Positions 55,305 to 64,000 of a stretch of 64,000 bases of DNA are shown here, piece by piece. The position numbers were made by a program, and so were the translations under genes. The number at the start of each line of letters is the position of its first letter. Positions within the stretch are counted from its first letter, which is position 1. The notes below the pieces were generated by a model. That model was not told where the DNA came from, made no database searches, and was given only the letters and a program-made list of their open reading frames with translations. Origin of the DNA: Plotosus lineatus. Its lineage: Eukaryota > Chordata > Actinopteri > Siluriformes > Plotosidae. The DNA is taken from the NCBI GenBank assembly GCA_024760905.1, contig CM045751.1, forward strand, positions 13,852,501 to 13,916,500, in the 5' to 3' direction.

Positions 55305-55494
55305 ATAGACTATTAATCCATTTCTGTGTTCAAAATCATTTTTAAGGGTTATTCTGATTAATGATTTCACTTAAGCTCTTCAAATTTCAGTAATGGATCC
55401 ACCTCCATCCAGCTCCTAAGTGCAGATGAAATAAGCAAAAAAAGGATCTAAATGGGAATATCACAAACCATATTTTCTCCCTTTCTCTTTTTCA

Positions 55495-55528
<34 letters not shown>

Positions 55529-56107
55529 ATATTTCAGAATTGTTGCTTCATGAGATTGAGCTAAAATTATTACATAACGATGACTAACATGCTGAAAGAG
55601 CACTCTTTAATGCAAGACAATTATAAAGTTTAAAAAGGAAAAATAGTTTATGATCCTCCAGCACCAAACCAGTCACATGGGTCAATAAAGATAAAAGATT
55701 TCATCTTATCTGAAAGGTTATGCATATCCTTTTTGGTAAGACAAATCTGACCATGATGAGAACAAATGAATTTTTAACTACAAGGTTTATTGAAAAATCT
55801 TTTAAAATGGAAAAAAAATGCATATCTGTTTCCATTCATTCATTCATTCAATCCTAGCAAGGGTTGGACACGTGCCGTCTCCATTTTTCTATAATTTTCA
55901 GTTTGAAAGTATGATTTGACAGAAAAAAAAAATTGAATTTATTTTAAGGATTTTAGCACATCTTATCCAGCCAATAGTTATGGAGGCCATTGTATATGAT
56001 GCTCTGGAGTTTATTATGGAAACATATTTCCCCCCACACCTGAACAGAACAGCGGGCCACCTCCTTCACCCAGGTGTGCCCCAAGGCCGCGACCTGCCAG
56101 TCAGACG
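55305..56107. other. Unrecognised spacer with (CA)n and a short SINE tail
   Basis: No gene. (CA)n at 55496-55526. 55832-55870 has (CATT)n plus AATCCTAGCAAGGGTTGGAC, a possible minus-strand L2-like tail remnant. Confidence 0.4.
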
Positions 56108-56108
56108 A

Positions 56109-56455
56109 GGGCAGTGGTGGCCTGGTGATTAAAGTGCTGGATCACTGATCCTAAGGTTGGGGGTTGAAGCCCTACACTCAATAGGTTGTCCGTCGTCACC
56201 CCCCCCCCCCCCCCCCCACCATGCAACGAACTTGGTTATCAAAGGCTGGCCATGTCTCTATGGTGCGAATGTGTAAAAGAACCATTGCTGACTTTTGACA
56301 AAAGTAGGCTGCATAGCCGTCAGCATGTTTCTGCCCTGCAATGGTCTTGCGAGCTGTCCAGGGTGTACTCTGCCCTCGTCCAGAGTCAGCTGGGATAGGC
56401 ACCAGCCTCCCTGCGACCCTAATTTGGATTAAGCTGTAACAGAAAATGAATGAGT
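56109..56455 (+). mobile_element. SINE family A1, full length with C tract
   Basis: Head (GGCAGTGGTGGCCTGGTG; B box remnant GGTTGAAGCCC), a C19 tract at 56200, body, and a complete L2-like tail (GAGCTGTCCAGGGTGTACTC, CAGAGTCAGCTGGGATAGGC, ACCCTAATTTGGATTAAGC) ending AAAATGAATGAGTG. Confidence 0.82.
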
Positions 56456-56474
56456 GTGTATCTTTATGGATTAT

Positions 56475-56720
56475 TTCACCCAAATGAGGATGGGTTTCCC
56501 CTTTGGAGCCTGCCTGGTTCCTCTCAAGGTTTCTTCTTCGCGTCTACTGAGGGAGTTTTTTCTTGCCACCGTCACCACGGGTGACGCTCATCAGATCATC
56601 ATTATAGAAAATGTTTAAATTCTCTTATGTTGTAAACACCTACTTTTACTGTGTAAAGCTGCTCTGTGACAATGTCACTTGTAAAAACACAATAAAAATA
56701 AAAGTGAATTGAATTGAATA
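56475..56720 (+). mobile_element. LINE 3' untranslated tail with (TTGAA)n end
   Basis: TGGTTCCTCTCAAGGTTTCT, GGGAGTTTTTTCTTGCCACC, GTAAAGCTGCTCTGTGACAA and AATAAAAATAAAAGTGAATT followed by GAATTGAAT are in the order seen in a very common fish LINE 3' end. No coding part is left. Confidence 0.65.
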
Positions 56721-57667
56721 TTCGTTTTCAAACAAGGAACTTGTAGGAAGTAGCAAATAGGGCAAGTTTCTGTTTTTTTAATTATTTTTCTCTACTCCAG
56801 GAGTCATATTTCAGGCTTGCTTATGGACATTTTAACTGGCAATCTGTCGTCTTCATCAACAAGATTTAAATATATTATCATAGGGACTTTTTAATTTATA
56901 GAAAAAATAAATAAATCAATAAAAAAAAAAAATCTGTCAGTTTGAGTGTTTAAGCTTGCTAGAAGATCTTCAATGGTCTTGGTCGAAATAACCATAGTAT
57001 AGACTGAAATATATCACTTTAAAAAAACAACACAATGCATCAGTAACCCACTGCCACAATTCAGCTCAGGATTTGGAGTTTTTACTTCCATGCAGTTCAA
57101 TTTGTTTTCATAATTATACTGATATAGTTCACAACCAAAAGTTTAATTTTGTCTCATATCCCTTGGTGAAGTTTGTGAGTTTCTCGAAGGAGGAGCATTT
57201 CAAACTCTTGCTCATGCTATGTGACAAGAAGGCACAGGAAAGCACTGTCTCTCCTCTCCTGCATGTAATTAACTCACAGAACCCAAACAATTGATTGGTC
57301 GCACTGTGATTGACAGGAGAGAGTGATTCTGGACATGGATGGCTGGTACTATCCAGATTCAAATTCTTCCAACTTCTGATGGTTTTGCCAAGTAGGCAAA
57401 TCTTCCACATAACTTCTGTTATTTTCTTTTATGTTAAGGTTACACTATGGTGCATATATTACCTGACCTGTGCAGGTGAAAATGCGTATGTGTCATAGAT
57501 AATAATGTTACATGTATGGAGCCAAATATTTGAGTTTCTGGAGATTGAGAGTAATTCAAAAATTATATTCTTCAAAATATCAATAATTTTTTATATGTTT
57601 TGTTTGTTTGTTTTTTGTAAGATATGGTCTTTCCTTTTCAATATCCTTTTAATTCGACTAAAAGTAA
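56721..57667. other. Unrecognised spacer
   Basis: No gene recognised. Open frames of 61-93 codons at 57073-57690 overlap on both strands and have no family motif. Confidence 0.35.
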
Positions 57668-57985
57668 GTGTGGGTGGTATGGTGAGGTAGTGGTTAGCAC
57701 AATTGCCTTGCAGCAAGAAGATCCTGGGTTCAATTCCTGTGTGGAGTTTACATGTTCTCCTTGTGCTCCTATAGCTTTCCTCCTACAGTCCAAAGACACA
57801 TACATTAGAGATAATTGGCTGTTCCAAATTTGCCCCAAGTTGTGGATATGGGTGTAAATGATTGTGTGTTGGTGTGTGTGTATGTGTGTGTGTGATCGTG
57901 GTGTACCCTGCCATTGCCTGCCATTGTATCGACCCAGATGGGCACAACCTTCCTGCAACCAAAATAGAATCAAGCATCTCGGTGA
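57668..57985 (+). mobile_element. SINE family B, full length, diverged
   Basis: Head (GGTATGGTGAGGTAGTGGTT; B box GGGTTCAATTCC), a body shortened by about 20 bases (GTGTGGAGTTTACATGTTCT, CTTTCCTCCTACAGTCC), a (TG)n stretch, and a degraded tail (GGTGTACCCTGCC, AATAGAATCAAGC). Confidence 0.68.
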
Positions 57986-57989
57986 ATGA

Positions 57990-58144
57990 TTAATCCATTC
58001 ATTAATTCATTTTCTGAACCGCTTAATCCTAATTAGGGTCACAGGGAGGCTGGCTCCCATGTCAGCCATCTCTGTGCGAGGGTGGGGTGCACCTTGGACA
58101 GCTCACCAGGCCACAACAGGGCTGAATGAATAAATGAATGAATA
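57990..58144 (-). mobile_element. L2-like SINE tail fragment
   Basis: On plus: TTCATTTTCTGAACCGC, TTAATCCTAATTAGGGTCAC, GGACAGCTCACCAGGCC, followed by (TGAA)n units in the opposite sense, so a tail copy is sandwiched between TGAA-type repeats. Confidence 0.65.
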
Positions 58145-58186
58145 AAAGTGAGTGTTAAATTGTGAATAATTGAAACCTACATTAAT

Positions 58187-58458
58187 CCTAATTAGGGTTG
58201 TATGGAGGCTGGGTACACCCTGAACAGCTCACCAGTCCATTGCCGGGCAACACACATACAACATTGACATTCACACATCGGGGTGACTGGAAACAGCCAA
58301 TTAGCCTGTACTGTGCATGTCTTTGGACTGTGGAAGGAAACCTGAGTACCTGGAGCAAAAACATTCAAGGACATGGAAAACATGCAGGCCAAGGAATCAA
58401 ACCCAGGCCTTCTTGCTGTGAGACAGACATGCTAACCCCTGCACCACTTTGCCATCGC
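58187..58458 (-). mobile_element. SINE family B with 20-bp target duplication
   Basis: A reverse copy with the tail (CCTAATTAGGGTTGTATGG), body (ATGTCTTTGGACTGTGG) and head complement (CATGCTAACCCCTGCACCAC). TAATTGAAACCTACATTAAT (58167-58186) and TAATTGAAACCTATATTAAT (58459-58478) are the target duplication, 19 of 20 identical. The (TTCA)n end is absent. Confidence 0.88.
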
Positions 58459-58524
58459 TAATTGAAACCTATATTAATGTTTATTTGATTTACTTTAGCT
58501 TAGTTTACTTTACATTTCCAGCCT

Positions 58525-58615
58525 CTCCCCTGAAATCAACTGGGATTGACGCCAGCTTCTCTGTGATCCTGGTGGATAATCTCATTAGATAATGGGTGGA
58601 TTTATGTTTACAGCA
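58525..58615 (+). mobile_element. Possible L2-like tail relic
   Basis: CTGAAATCAACTGGGATTGA, GCCAGCTTCTCTGTGATCC and GATAATGGGTGGATT follow the L2-like tail in order, with a GGATG-type rather than TGAA end. Weak. Confidence 0.35.
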
Positions 58616-59013
58616 TTTAACAGCTCCAGTGTCTACAGAAATACTTTGTAGTCTCAGTCAATGACATACTCATTTCTAACAGCTGGGAGATTTAACATAT
58701 AAGCTTATAATACTGACATAATTTCCATGATGTGTGAAATATCTCTTCTAATAGGGATGGAAATTTTATTATTATGAAATTATGTGTATGCGTTTTTGTT
58801 TTTTTGTTTGTTTTTGTTTTTGGACACCAAATATTGCAATCATTAGTGCTGGAATGTGCACATATCTGATTTTAGAAAACACTACTAAAGTCACGTAAAT
58901 AAGTGAATAGTATGGACAATGGGTTACATGGACATAGACTAATGGAATTATGTGAAGTGCTATCAAGCAAAAATCCTGCAGGGGAGCTTAAACAAAACAC
59001 ATTTCAGGGGCAC
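58616..59013. other. Unrecognised spacer
   Basis: No gene or repeat recognised in about 400 bases; a T/G-rich tract at 58790-58820. Confidence 0.3.
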
Positions 59014-59025
59014 AGTGGTGTACTC

Positions 59026-59519
59026 GGGCAGAGGTGGCCCGGTGGTAAGGCGCTGGATTACTGATTCCAAAGGTCAGGGATTCAAGCCCCACTTGAAAAT
59101 GGGTTGTCACTGCTCTCCCTTCAGTGCAGCTAACTGGGTTATCAAAGGACGGCTCGTTGTCTTTGGTGTGAGGTATTTGAAAGAACCATTGCTGACTTTC
59201 ATTAAGAGTAGCTGCATAGCCGTGAGTGTGTTTCTGCTCTGCAATGGCCTGGAAAGTTGTCCAGGGTGTACTCACCCAGAGTTGGCAAAGATGGTGTCTG
59301 CCTCCCTGCAACACTAAATAGGATTAAATTAAGAGGTTCTGGAAATGAATTAGTGAATGAGGTACCACATGTAACTTGTGCGGTTTGGTTTCAACCATGT
59401 CTTTGGTCTCACACTAGAACTAATGTAAGCAATTTGCAGATTGTTTTTGTGGTCTTTGTTGGATGTAGCTGTGTGCGAGCCTCTCTGCCACCCTAATAAG
59501 GATTAAGTGGAAATGAATG
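59026..59519 (+). mobile_element. SINE family A1 with two tails inside one target duplication
   Basis: The head (GCAGAGGTGGCCCGGTGG; B box GGATTCAAGCCCC), body and a first tail ending AATGAATTAGTGAATGAG occupy 59026-59357. About 110 bases of unrelated sequence follow, and then a second short tail (TCTCTGCCACCCTAATAAGG, ATTAAGTGGAAATGAATG) to 59519. AGTGGTGTACTC lies immediately before (59014-59025) and immediately after the whole block (59520-59531), so the entire 494 bases look like one insertion. Confidence 0.7.
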
Positions 59520-59539
59520 AGTGGTGTACTCATTAGCAC

Positions 59540-59735
59540 TTATGTCACGGTGCAAAGGTCCAGCTCCATAGTTGGCATGAACATTTCTGTGTGGAGTTTG
59601 CATGTTCTCCCTGCGCTTGCATGGGCTACGTCTGAGTAGTCCAGCTTCCTCCTATAGCCCAAAATGACATGCCTATTAGATTAATTGGCCATTATAGCGA
59701 TCCCTTAGGTGTGAATGGTTCTTTCAGGGTAAACA
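59540..59735 (+). mobile_element. SINE family B body fragment
   Basis: GTGTGGAGTTTGCATGTTCT, CGCTTGCATGGGCTACG, CAGCTTCCTCCTATAGCCC and TTAATTGGCC match the family B body; the head is degraded and the tail is missing. Confidence 0.6.
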
Positions 59736-60186
59736 GTATGGACAATAATTCAAAGTGTTATTAGCAAAGATTTATATAAAATATCTATTCATCTATTATC
59801 TATACCGCTTTTCTGCACAAAAGGTTCTCATCAACTGTCAGAAACTTCTTACTATGAGACGATCTCGTGCCACACCACAGTACTGCACCTTTTATTCTAT
59901 CATTTTTATTTAGTTTGTAAGATGTCATTTGTTTTTGTGTTGTCTAAAGCTCAGTATGGCAAATATAAGACTTTAGATCTGTTTTTGTAGTACGATGGCA
60001 GGTGTCGGAAAACAGACCGATTTCTTCATATCCCATATTCTGATGCAACAGCTCAGTGACACAGTTAATATTTAGATGCAACATGTGCATCATGTGTGCT
60101 GTTCTGAAAATAAACCCACATCTGCATGCGAGACCAAAGCCCGAGCAACATGGTGCAATGGCAGAGTTTTTTTCTTAACCTATATT

Positions 60187-60187
60187 G

Positions 60188-60238
<51 letters not shown>

Positions 60239-60242
60239 GCAC
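60187..60242. repeat. (TA)n(CA)n microsatellite
   Basis: TA units followed by CA/CG units, ending at the T3 terminus. Confidence 0.92.
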
Positions 60243-60245
60243 GCA

Positions 60246-60994
60246 CAGTGGTACCTCACTTTACGAAATAAATCCGTTCCAGAGCTGTTTTCGTAACCTG
60301 CATTTTTCGTAAGTTGAATCACATTTTACATGTAAAACGTGTGATTCATTCCAAGGCTCCCAATACTACCCCCTGAAGCCTTTAAAAAGTATAAAGCATA
60401 CCTTTTAAGACCTCCTTCTGCTTCAATATCGTACCGATGGTAGACGGGTTTGGCCATATTCCTTTGTGATATCACTTGAGCCCGTTTCTTCTCTTCATTC
60501 GCACTGGAAATCACACATGTTGACCATGTCTTCTTAGCAGAGTTATAATCTTACAAATGTTTATGGACGGTTAAATCCTGAGTCAAGAAATAAAGCATAA
60601 AACAAGATTAGCTCTGTCCTTTACACAAAAAGCATCATGGTGGATTCAGCTCTATAATAGTCAATGGGAGGTAGATGCGTCATTCCTCCTAGGCAATGGG
60701 ATCCCTGTCCAAGCTGGCACTTGAGTGAAGGCAACATGAACGACAGCTCAGTTGTCAGCCAATGGGAGGCCAGCGGGATGGGATGTTTGAACGTCATTGA
60801 TGGGAGAGCAGCTCGTGCATTGTTTGAATGTTTGAATGGCGTTTTTTAATGTTTGAATGGCGCATTTTAATTTTTAAGATGGCGTTTTCGTAACATGAAC
60901 TCGTTTCGTATCCTGAGACAAAAATTTTAGGAAAATGCTTTTCGTAACCTGAATTTTTCGTTCAGTGAGACTTTCGTAAGGTGAGGCACCATTG
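60246..60994 (+). mobile_element. Tigger-like element, family T3, longest copy
   Basis: CAGTGGTACCTCACTTTACG and the complement of CGTAAGGTGAGGCACCATTG are inverted repeats of the Tigger style; TA follows the right end. The subterminal GTAACCTG/AATTTTTCG motifs are also mirrored (60291 and 60940). The interior carries GATTCATTCCAAGG, GGCAATGGGATCC and a run of GTTTGAATG units (60820-60860). No transposase frame. Confidence 0.78.
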
Positions 60995-60996
60995 TA

Positions 60997-61432
60997 CACT
61001 CATGCCTCAGTTTTACGGACTTCACTTTAACAGATTTCGGTTGCAACGGACAAAATCTGTAGCTTTCGACTAGTCTGGATCGTCCGGACGCGGGCCGTTG
61101 TTCCCGAATGTGACCGCCAGATGACCGGACTGGCTTGAAAAAATCTCGCGCATATAAATATTCATCTATTTTCAATGCCACGTCACTGTGGCGCGAAGCG
61201 GAGAGCCAATCCTTTCTGTATGCGGGCAGGTCCGATACCTTGAAACTCTAATTTTATTGGACTCACACGCTGCAATGTTTATGTGACAGGACGTGCGTCC
61301 CAAGTTTTGGCAATCAGCTGCCCTGCGGGTTGAAGTTTTTCCATGTCTGTCCATTTGTGTTTGCTTACCAGCTGTGCTTGGCTTCGTGGAAATGAGCTGA
61401 TCAAAATGAGGGAAATGTACCTCTTTATATAC

Positions 61433-61437
<5 letters not shown>
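60997..61437 (+). mobile_element. Possible further Tigger-like end (family T5)
   Basis: Immediately after the T3 element, CACTCATGCCTCAGTTTTAC and GGACTTCACTTTAACAG have the look of another Tigger-type terminus. The following ~440 GC-richer bases lack a mirrored right end before the TA repeat at 61438. Tentative. Confidence 0.35.

Positions 61438-61493
<56 letters not shown>
61438..61493. repeat. (TA)n(CA)n microsatellite
   Basis: TA units followed by CA units. Confidence 0.95.
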
Positions 61494-61494
<1 letters not shown>

Positions 61495-61849
61495 ATTTAA
61501 ATGTCCCTGAAACAATGCAATGGATGAGTCGGACCTTTTATATTTGTTATGTTTTAAAAAAGCATCTGGCCTCACATTTTATCACATAAAATCATTTAAT
61601 TCTTCAAGGATTATTCAAGCATCACACATCACAGTGAGTTCACTACAGAAATCCATCCACCTACATAGCCATCCTAAGTGCAGAAAAACAAAACAGAATA
61701 ATGATTCGAATGTACTCACCATTATACCAGTTCTCTTTCTCTTGTATAAAAAATCTCCAGAATTATTTGGCAGCCTTGAGCCAAAACTACATATAATGTG
61801 CATAATGATATTCTGATCATAAAGGTAGAATATTAAGTAGAACAAAAGA

Positions 61850-62150
61850 ATTGGCACTCCATCACCCTCACTCTTCTGGAGACAATAACAACATTGACCC
61901 TTTTCTGGTGATCCCCAAATTTTGAAAACCTTAGCAGAATGATTAATCTAGTCCTTCTTACTGTTTTTTTGTGAGTTTAAATATGAAACAGAACTTCATC
62001 CTAAATGGTTAAGCACTGCAATTGTACCCCAGAATGACTCTTTGGGGAAATCTCTGGAGACAAAAACAGCATTGAGTCTTTTCTTCTGATGCCTAAAATT
62101 TAAAAATATCTAGGGAAATTTTGTCTTTGTCCTTTTTATTGTCAGTCGGA
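61850..62150. repeat. Old tandem duplication, ~178-bp unit
   Basis: TCTGGAGACAATAACAACAT with TTTTCTGGTGATCCCCAAAT (61876 on) is repeated as TCTGGAGACAAAAACAGCAT with TTTTCTTCTGATGCCTAAAA (62053 on), and both are followed by a TAG(T/G).CTT..TACTG/TTATTG stretch. Roughly 95 bases are alignable by eye at moderate identity. Confidence 0.6.
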
Positions 62151-63908
62151 AACACTAACACTGATATAATCTGTGTATGCGCTTTGTATTAACCATTTAG
62201 TAATAAGTATTTGAAACTTAAAAAAATTCTAAAGCAGTTTAAACCTGAAGGGCATGTTCTTAGCTATGAATTTCGAATTACTGCAGCTTGACTGAGCAGA
62301 AACATCTGTTATAAAATCTTCATTACTTCATGCAGACCAAGGGCATTTCCTCCTTCACTCTTACAGCACTTCATAAATTCACAAAACTTTTTTTTTTTTT
62401 TTTGCTAAAAAAAAAAAAAAAAAAAAAAGACACCTCATCATATTCTTGCAAATCAATCTATCTGAACTCTTGTGTGTTTGTGTTGTCTAAATTTTCCAAG
62501 TATGAAAGAAACACAGCAGCTTCTTTGGAGCCAGTCGCACCCACTGCTGCCGAGAGTCACATGCCACTTCCTCTGCTTCATCTCCGAACCATGCAGAGCA
62601 ACTCGCATCCCACTTCTTCCCTTTAAACCATAATTTCTGCACCAGTGTCATCTCATTACAGGGGAATTTTTCCTTTTAATGTAATGCCAAAAATTGCAGT
62701 TACCACAACTTTCAACTTTTAATGACTGTAACTCTCAACAAAAAGGAGAAAAACAACACGGTCAGCTTGTTTTGTTTTAGAATTTCAGAATGAAAGTATA
62801 TTCATGATGTGTAAATGAGCGCATTGTTTTAGATTTCATCATTTGTGACCAAATTGTAAAAAATAAATAAATAAGTCCATTTGATATGAATGAAAAGAAT
62901 GTATAAGGTGCTTCATGGAAACATAAATAACAAAAATATGCGTAGTAGACTAATTGACTAGGCGTGAGTGTGAACGTAAACGGTTGCTCATGCGTTGGCT
63001 CTGCGATGGTCTGGCGAGCAAGTTCCGTGGCCAGGACTGTAAGCTGGTAGTCCTGATTACGTCGAGGGGCATCTCTGCTCTCTGGAAGTGATGGGGTGGT
63101 TGGGCTTAAAACAAAGAAAACAAAGAAATGAATTGAGAACACCAGGTGCATGTTCAGTGACTATCTGATCTTAATATGAGATGCTTTGCTTGAAATAACA
63201 AAAAGTGTAACACTTGAAACTTGCACCGAGAAATGATAGCATAAGAACATGATAAAACAATATAATGATTATTCACTCATAGCAGGCTTATTCACAGACT
63301 TTTTACGGCTTACTGAAATAAAAGAAGAGGTATTTACACATTGTTGATTGAGATTGATGTGCATAAACCAAGGAGAAAATGCCAAATGAAGTCATAGAGG
63401 AAGTAAGTGCTTAAATAAATGCTATTTCTTATTAAATCCTCCCACCATGACCGAGAAATAAACGGAATCAGCGTATAGAAAAATTACATCATTAGGGGTG
63501 GATGATGTCAAAATTAGGGCGGTATCAGGGATGACCGAGACATAATGGGAAAGAGCAAAATGTATGTAAATATAGTTTGGAGGAGCCAAATTGACTCAAA
63601 ACTAGAAAATGAAGGGAAAATGGGTTAGCATGGTCATATTAAAATGGGAGGTGCCATCAGGTGCAAAGAGAATATAACTCGGGGAACTTTTGAGAGATTT
63701 TTAGACTCAGCTGACTCTCTTCAGGAATGCATGTTGGGTGGATTGCTGAATAAAGAATTGCATTCTTCTTGTCATCCAGTTTGATTGAATATTTTATTTG
63801 ATTTTTGGTTACATGAGAAAAGAAAGACTGTGAAAAATTGGGATCTACAACGACTCTGTGACATGCCTGCTCAGAAAAGTGTCTGAGTTTCTAACATCAG
63901 CTTAGATG
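62151..63908. other. Unrecognised spacer
   Basis: No gene recognised. T16 and A22 tracts lie at 62387-62428. A 124-codon minus frame at 62777-63151 starts hydrophobic but shows no known domain, no splice context and poor codon quality, so I do not call it. 62985-63035 has CTCTGCGATGGTCTGGCGAG, a tiny SINE-tail match. Confidence 0.35.
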
Positions 63909-63969
63909 ATCGGTAGCCTCCTCGTGACCCTAATTAGGATCAAGCATCTTCGAAAATGAATTAATTAAT
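63909..63969 (+). mobile_element. L2-like SINE tail fragment
   Basis: GATCGGTAGCCTCCTCGTGA, CCCTAATTAGGATCAAGC and AAAATGAATTAATTAATG; the shared tail without a head. Confidence 0.6.
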
Positions 63970-64000
63970 GAAACTTAAAACGTTAGCAGAAAACTCAGTA

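Noticed and set aside
62777..63151. 124-codon minus-strand frame as a membrane protein gene
   Set aside because: Hydrophobic stretches come from AT-rich codons; no conserved domain, promoter or splice context is visible.

Overview
This window looks like non-coding nuclear DNA of a ray-finned (teleost) fish. It is AT-rich, full of (TG)n, (TA)n and (CA)n microsatellites, and packed with decayed transposable elements of kinds typical of fish. These include Rex3-type and other RTE-like LINE fragments, several tRNA-headed SINE families, hAT and Tc1/mariner relics, and many short elements with terminal inverted repeats (TIRs) of the Tigger/pogo type. The order or species cannot be told from the sequence. 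I found no convincing host protein-coding exon, no functional tRNA or rRNA gene and no CRISPR array. All longer open frames that I could interpret are transposon remnants, their antisense shadows, or translated microsatellites.

Layout. 1-5.3 kb: a hAT-like element, SINE pieces, a decayed DNA transposon, and a Tigger-like element split by a SINE. 5.3-9.5 kb: two RTE-like LINE fragments (one split by a tRNA-Ala-like SINE, one with a perfect 15-bp target-site duplication), a dead mariner transposase piece and a SINE. 10-16.5 kb: more TIR elements, a SINE fused to a Rex3 reverse-transcriptase fragment, and a tRNA-like SINE. 17-20.5 kb: a SINE and three Rex3 3' fragments, two of them head to head. 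20.6-29 kb: a hAT end, a G-quadruplex-type tract, a composite TIR element, SINEs and a long low-repeat stretch (25.5-27 kb). 29-40 kb: microsatellites, a clean RTE insertion, five SINEs, and a LINE whose endonuclease start is joined to its reverse-transcriptase end. 41-49.8 kb: TIR elements, a SINE, a 71-bp-arm hairpin and a beautifully preserved non-autonomous hAT with an 8-bp target-site duplication. 50-56.7 kb: a degenerate ~50-bp minisatellite split by a SINE, an RTE LINE split by a SINE with a perfect 16-bp duplication, microsatellites, a truncated Tc1, two SINEs and a LINE 3' tail. 57.6-61.5 kb: a SINE cluster and two TIR elements. 61.5-64 kb: mostly unrecognised sequence.

How the parts relate. 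The main theme is LINE-SINE parasitism. One SINE head/body (family A) occurs with two different 3' tails. One tail matches the 3' end of the RTE-like LINE in this same window. The other is the widespread L2-like tail ending in (TGAA)n, which is also carried by a second SINE family (family B, HAmo-like) with a different tRNA head. Nested insertions and target-site duplications allow a relative dating of events. I see no evidence of a new defence, regulatory or biosynthetic system.
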